Assembly: GCF_004116455.1 (NCBI RefSeq) | Contig: NZ_PDJU01000009.1 | Span: 1 to 64,000 of the forward strand | Direction of reading: 5' to 3' | DNA length: 64,000 nucleotides | Source: Arcobacter sp. F155 | Lineage (GTDB): Bacteria; Campylobacterota; Campylobacteria; Campylobacterales; Arcobacteraceae | Shown: in pieces, positions 61,856 to 64,000 of the stretch | Layout: the number at the start of each line of letters is the position of its first letter | Position numbering within the stretch: position 1 is the first letter of the stretch | The notes under the pieces: generated by a model | Told to the model about the DNA's origin: nothing | The model's input: only the letters and a program-made list of their open reading frames with translations | The model's database searches: none | Translations under genes and position numbers: made by a program

Positions 61856-62716
61856 TTACTTTTTTGATATTATATTCTTTAAATCTAGAATAAATTTATT
61901 ACCATTTTTTGTAGGTTCTATTTTAATAGAAATAAGGTTTTTATCACAAAACTCTTTTACCATAGAAAGACCTAACCCAAAACCTTCTTTATCACTATTT
62001 TCTTGAAAATATTTTTCAAAAATAATAAATAAGTTCTTTGTATCAATCTCTTTTCCAGTATTAAAAAAGATTAGTTTTGTATCCTCAAATGAAACTTTAA
62101 CAACTCCATCTTTTTCTAAGTTATATTTTAAAGCATTTGATAAAAGATTATCTATAGTTTTTTCAAAACCATTTATATCACTTTTTAATAATACATCACT
62201 TTTTAAATCAACTTCAATATTAATATCTCTTTTAACATCAGAAAATTTTTCTAAACTATTGTTGATTTGCTCTTTTAAACTAAACTCTGTGATATCGATT
62301 TTATCAATTTCTTTTTTGATTTGATATTCCATATTTTCATATAACTTTAGTAATTCATTTGAAGCTTTTTTAATTCTTTCTAATCTTTTTAAAGCCTTTT
62401 CATCGCTAATTTTCTTTTCTAACATTTGAGTATTTAAGTTAATAGTAGAAATCGGAATATTAAGTTCATGCAAAGTTTCTTTTACTGTTTTTTGTAGATT
62501 TTCATCACTTTTAAAAAGTGGCTCAAAAATAGATTTGCTAAGTAGTAGATATAAAATAAGTCCAAAAATTAGTACGCTAATAGTTATTAATAAAAAAGTA
62601 TTTTGATTAAACCCAAATATTGATGTTAGATAGTAATTTAAAAATAAAGACAATAAAAGTACAAATACTATTACAATAGAGTTTGTTATAAGAAAATTTC
62701 TTTTTTTAAAGTTCAA
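61856..62716 (-). CDS. Membrane sensor histidine kinase, minimal
   Basis: 286 residues. Two TM helices (about 9-32 and 40-60) are separated by a very short loop, so there is no periplasmic sensor domain; the signal may be intramembrane or from a partner. Phosphoacceptor box TLHELNIPISTINL with His83, then HATPase (NLLSNALKY, FFNTGKE, GFGLGLSMVKEF). Overlaps the upstream regulator by 11 bases; the two are cognate. Directly upstream of the TonB receptor operon. Confidence 0.9.
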   Translation of the reverse strand: MNFKKRNFLITNSIVIVFVLLLSLFLNYYLTSIFGFNQNTFLLITISVLIFGLILYLLLSKSIFEPLFKSDENLQKTVKETLHELNIPISTINLNTQMLEKKISDEKALKRLERIKKASNELLKLYENMEYQIKKEIDKIDITEFSLKEQINNSLEKFSDVKRDINIEVDLKSDVLLKSDINGFEKTIDNLLSNALKYNLEKDGVVKVSFEDTKLIFFNTGKEIDTKNLFIIFEKYFQENSDKEGFGLGLSMVKEFCDKNLISIKIEPTKNGNKFILDLKNIISKK

Positions 62717-63365
62717 ATTTGTACCCTATTCCTTTTAAGTTCTTTATTGAATCTTTTCCAAATATCTTTTTTAAACTATTTATATAAACACGAATAGAAC
62801 CTTCACTATAGTCTTCATTATATGACCAAAGTCTATTTATAATCATCTCTTTTGTAACTATTGCTTCTTTTTGTTCTAAAAATAGCTCTAATAAGTCAAT
62901 AACTTTACTTGTAAGATTTAAATCCTCTTGGGCTTTTAATAGTCTTCTATTTTTTACATCAAATACTAAATCATCAATTAATTCTATTTGTTCTTTAAAT
63001 TTTCCACTTCTTTTTAACAAAGAGTTTATTCTAAGTAATAACTCATCTAAATCAACAGGTTTCTTTAAATAATCATCACAACCACTTAAAAAGCCTTTTG
63101 TTAGCATATCTTTATCTTTATGAGAAGTTAAATATATTGTAGGTGTTGTATCATTGGCTTCTCTAAGTCTTTTTAATAAATCTATTCCACTAATTTTTGG
63201 AACATTTATATCAAGTAAATATAAATCATATTTTTCTTCAAAACAGTAGTCTAAAACCTCTTCCCCATCTTTTGCACATTTTACTGCAAAACCCTCATCA
63301 CATAGGAAGTCCTCTAGGGTCTCTAAAAAAAGCTCATCATCTTCTAAAATCAAAATCTTTATCAA
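62706..63365 (-). CDS. OmpR-family response regulator
   Basis: 219 residues: receiver with LEDDE, phosphoacceptor Asp52 in LLDINVPKISG, Thr in YLTS and Lys in YLKKP; winged-helix domain from about 125 (LNLTSKVIDLLELFLEQ, SIRVYINSLKKIFG, IGYKFEL). It is the first gene of the unit that continues with the kinase and receptor operon. A direct-repeat site downstream is its probable target. Divergent from the Na/Pi gene across 50 bases. Confidence 0.92.
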   Translation of the reverse strand: MIKILILEDDELFLETLEDFLCDEGFAVKCAKDGEEVLDYCFEEKYDLYLLDINVPKISGIDLLKRLREANDTTPTIYLTSHKDKDMLTKGFLSGCDDYLKKPVDLDELLLRINSLLKRSGKFKEQIELIDDLVFDVKNRRLLKAQEDLNLTSKVIDLLELFLEQKEAIVTKEMIINRLWSYNEDYSEGSIRVYINSLKKIFGKDSIKNLKGIGYKFEL

Positions 63366-63404
63366 AAAATAATCCTAAATCTTTATTTTTATAAAAAAAT
63401 ATAT

Positions 63405-63410
63405 TATAAT
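63405..63410 (+). promoter_or_regulatory. -10 element of the Na/Pi cotransporter gene
   Basis: TATAAT ends five bases before the ATG at 63416, so transcription would begin at or next to the start codon, suggesting a leaderless message. No Shine-Dalgarno is seen. Confidence 0.5.
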
Positions 63411-63415
63411 ACCTA

Positions 63416-64000
63416 ATGGTTAAAAAAACGTTAATTATACTATTAGTGCTTATTACAGCATTTTATGTTATTTCAGAAGATAATATCAAAATCATACTTT
63501 CTGGTATTGCTATTTTCCTAATTGGTATGCACTTTATGGAAGATGGTTTTAAACTATTTTCCGGTGGAACATTAGAAAAAATCTTAGAAAAATTTACTAG
63601 TACAAAAGTAAGAGCTTTAACTACAGGTTTTATTACAACTTCTATAGTACAAAGTTCTTCATTAATTTCTGTAATCGTAATCTCTTTCTTATCAGTTGAA
63701 TTAATAAGTTTAGCAAAAGGTATCGCTATAATCTTTGGTGCAAATCTTGGTAGTACTACAACTGCTTGGATTGTTTCATCATTTGGGTTAAAACTTAAAA
63801 TATCTGTTTATGCTATGCCTATGATTATCTTTGGTGTTATGTTTAGGTTCTCGAAAAACAATACATATGTAGGATTGGGAAATATTCTTTTAGGACTTGG
63901 ATTTATCTTCCTAGGTATTTCATACATGAAAGAAGGTTTTGATACTTTAAAAGATTCTATTGACTTAGCAGCTTATTCTGTAGGTGGATATTTAGGTATC
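63416..64000 (+). CDS. Na/Pi cotransporter family protein (partial, 3' end missing)
   Basis: The first 195 codons; the gene leaves the right edge. Multiple TM helices and the duplicated-repeat signature of NptA/PhoU-linked sodium-phosphate cotransporters: SIVQSSSLISV (Gln79-Ser82) and GANLGSTTTAW (108-118). Family members import phosphate with sodium. Whether a PhoU-like C-terminal domain follows cannot be seen. The start ATG at 63416 has a nearly adjacent -10. Confidence 0.88.
   Translation, partial: MVKKTLIILLVLITAFYVISEDNIKIILSGIAIFLIGMHFMEDGFKLFSGGTLEKILEKFTSTKVRALTTGFITTSIVQSSSLISVIVISFLSVELISLAKGIAIIFGANLGSTTTAWIVSSFGLKLKISVYAMPMIIFGVMFRFSKNNTYVGLGNILLGLGFIFLGISYMKEGFDTLKDSIDLAAYSVGGYLGI

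Overview
The window is AT-rich chromosomal DNA from a member of the Campylobacterota, most like the Arcobacter group. This is inferred from the gene repertoire: histidine kinases carrying an AHQWRQP phosphoacceptor box, a fused CcsBA cytochrome c assembly protein, a dimeric all-alpha dUTPase, a RibBA with a dead second domain plus a separate RibA, and a DUF455 ferritin-like protein. It is not an alignment. Coding density is very high. No gene-free stretch exceeds about 300 bases, and I see no prophage, insertion sequence, CRISPR array or defence island.

Layout. 1-2.8 kb: end of an Na+-pumping decarboxylase beta subunit, pckA, ribBA. 2.9-3.4 kb: four tRNA genes (Gln, fMet, Met, Thr) behind a perfect consensus promoter. 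3.5-9.5 kb: alpha/beta hydrolase, a PilJ-type sensor kinase, a small lipoprotein, glyS and a BCCT transporter. 9.5-11.5 kb: leftward ribA-rsmG operon with three small proteins. 11.5-17.3 kb: hemB with a kinase/regulator pair, then the leftward class III ribonucleotide reductase operon. Its glycyl-radical domain appears to be a separate 52-residue gene. 17.5-23.8 kb: purK-purE, argF, hemN, an Fe-S oxidoreductase subunit and lgt. 23.8-29 kb: a leftward four-gene regulator operon and polA. 29-33 kb: kinase, kdsB, diguanylate cyclase. 32.7-35.1 kb: leftward S4 protein-trpD-tsaE-lptB. 35.2-41.4 kb: argG, gamma-carbonic anhydrase, a regulator/kinase cluster, an HTH-extended dUTPase, a small Cys protein, recR. 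41.5-55 kb: dnaJ, a giant triple-SBP sensor kinase, trpB, a PhnN-like kinase, DUF455, an MBL hydrolase, twin degenerate GGDEF proteins, cmoB, ccsBA. 55-64 kb: regulator, HAD phosphatase, then a leftward metal-uptake locus (two-component pair, TonB receptor, membrane polyferredoxin, ExbB, ExbD, TonB) and the start of an Na/Pi cotransporter.

How it fits together. Housekeeping genes are interleaved with a dense signalling set: six histidine kinases, eight REC-domain proteins and three GGDEF proteins. This suits a motile, environmentally responsive microaerobe that also makes dNTPs and heme without oxygen (NrdD/NrdG, HemN). The points I consider most worth a second look are the split NrdD, the 11-bp tandem repeat between the two-component pair and the TonB receptor operon, the membrane polyferredoxin inside that operon, the catalytically degraded GGDEF pair, and the dUTPase with an added helix-turn-helix.
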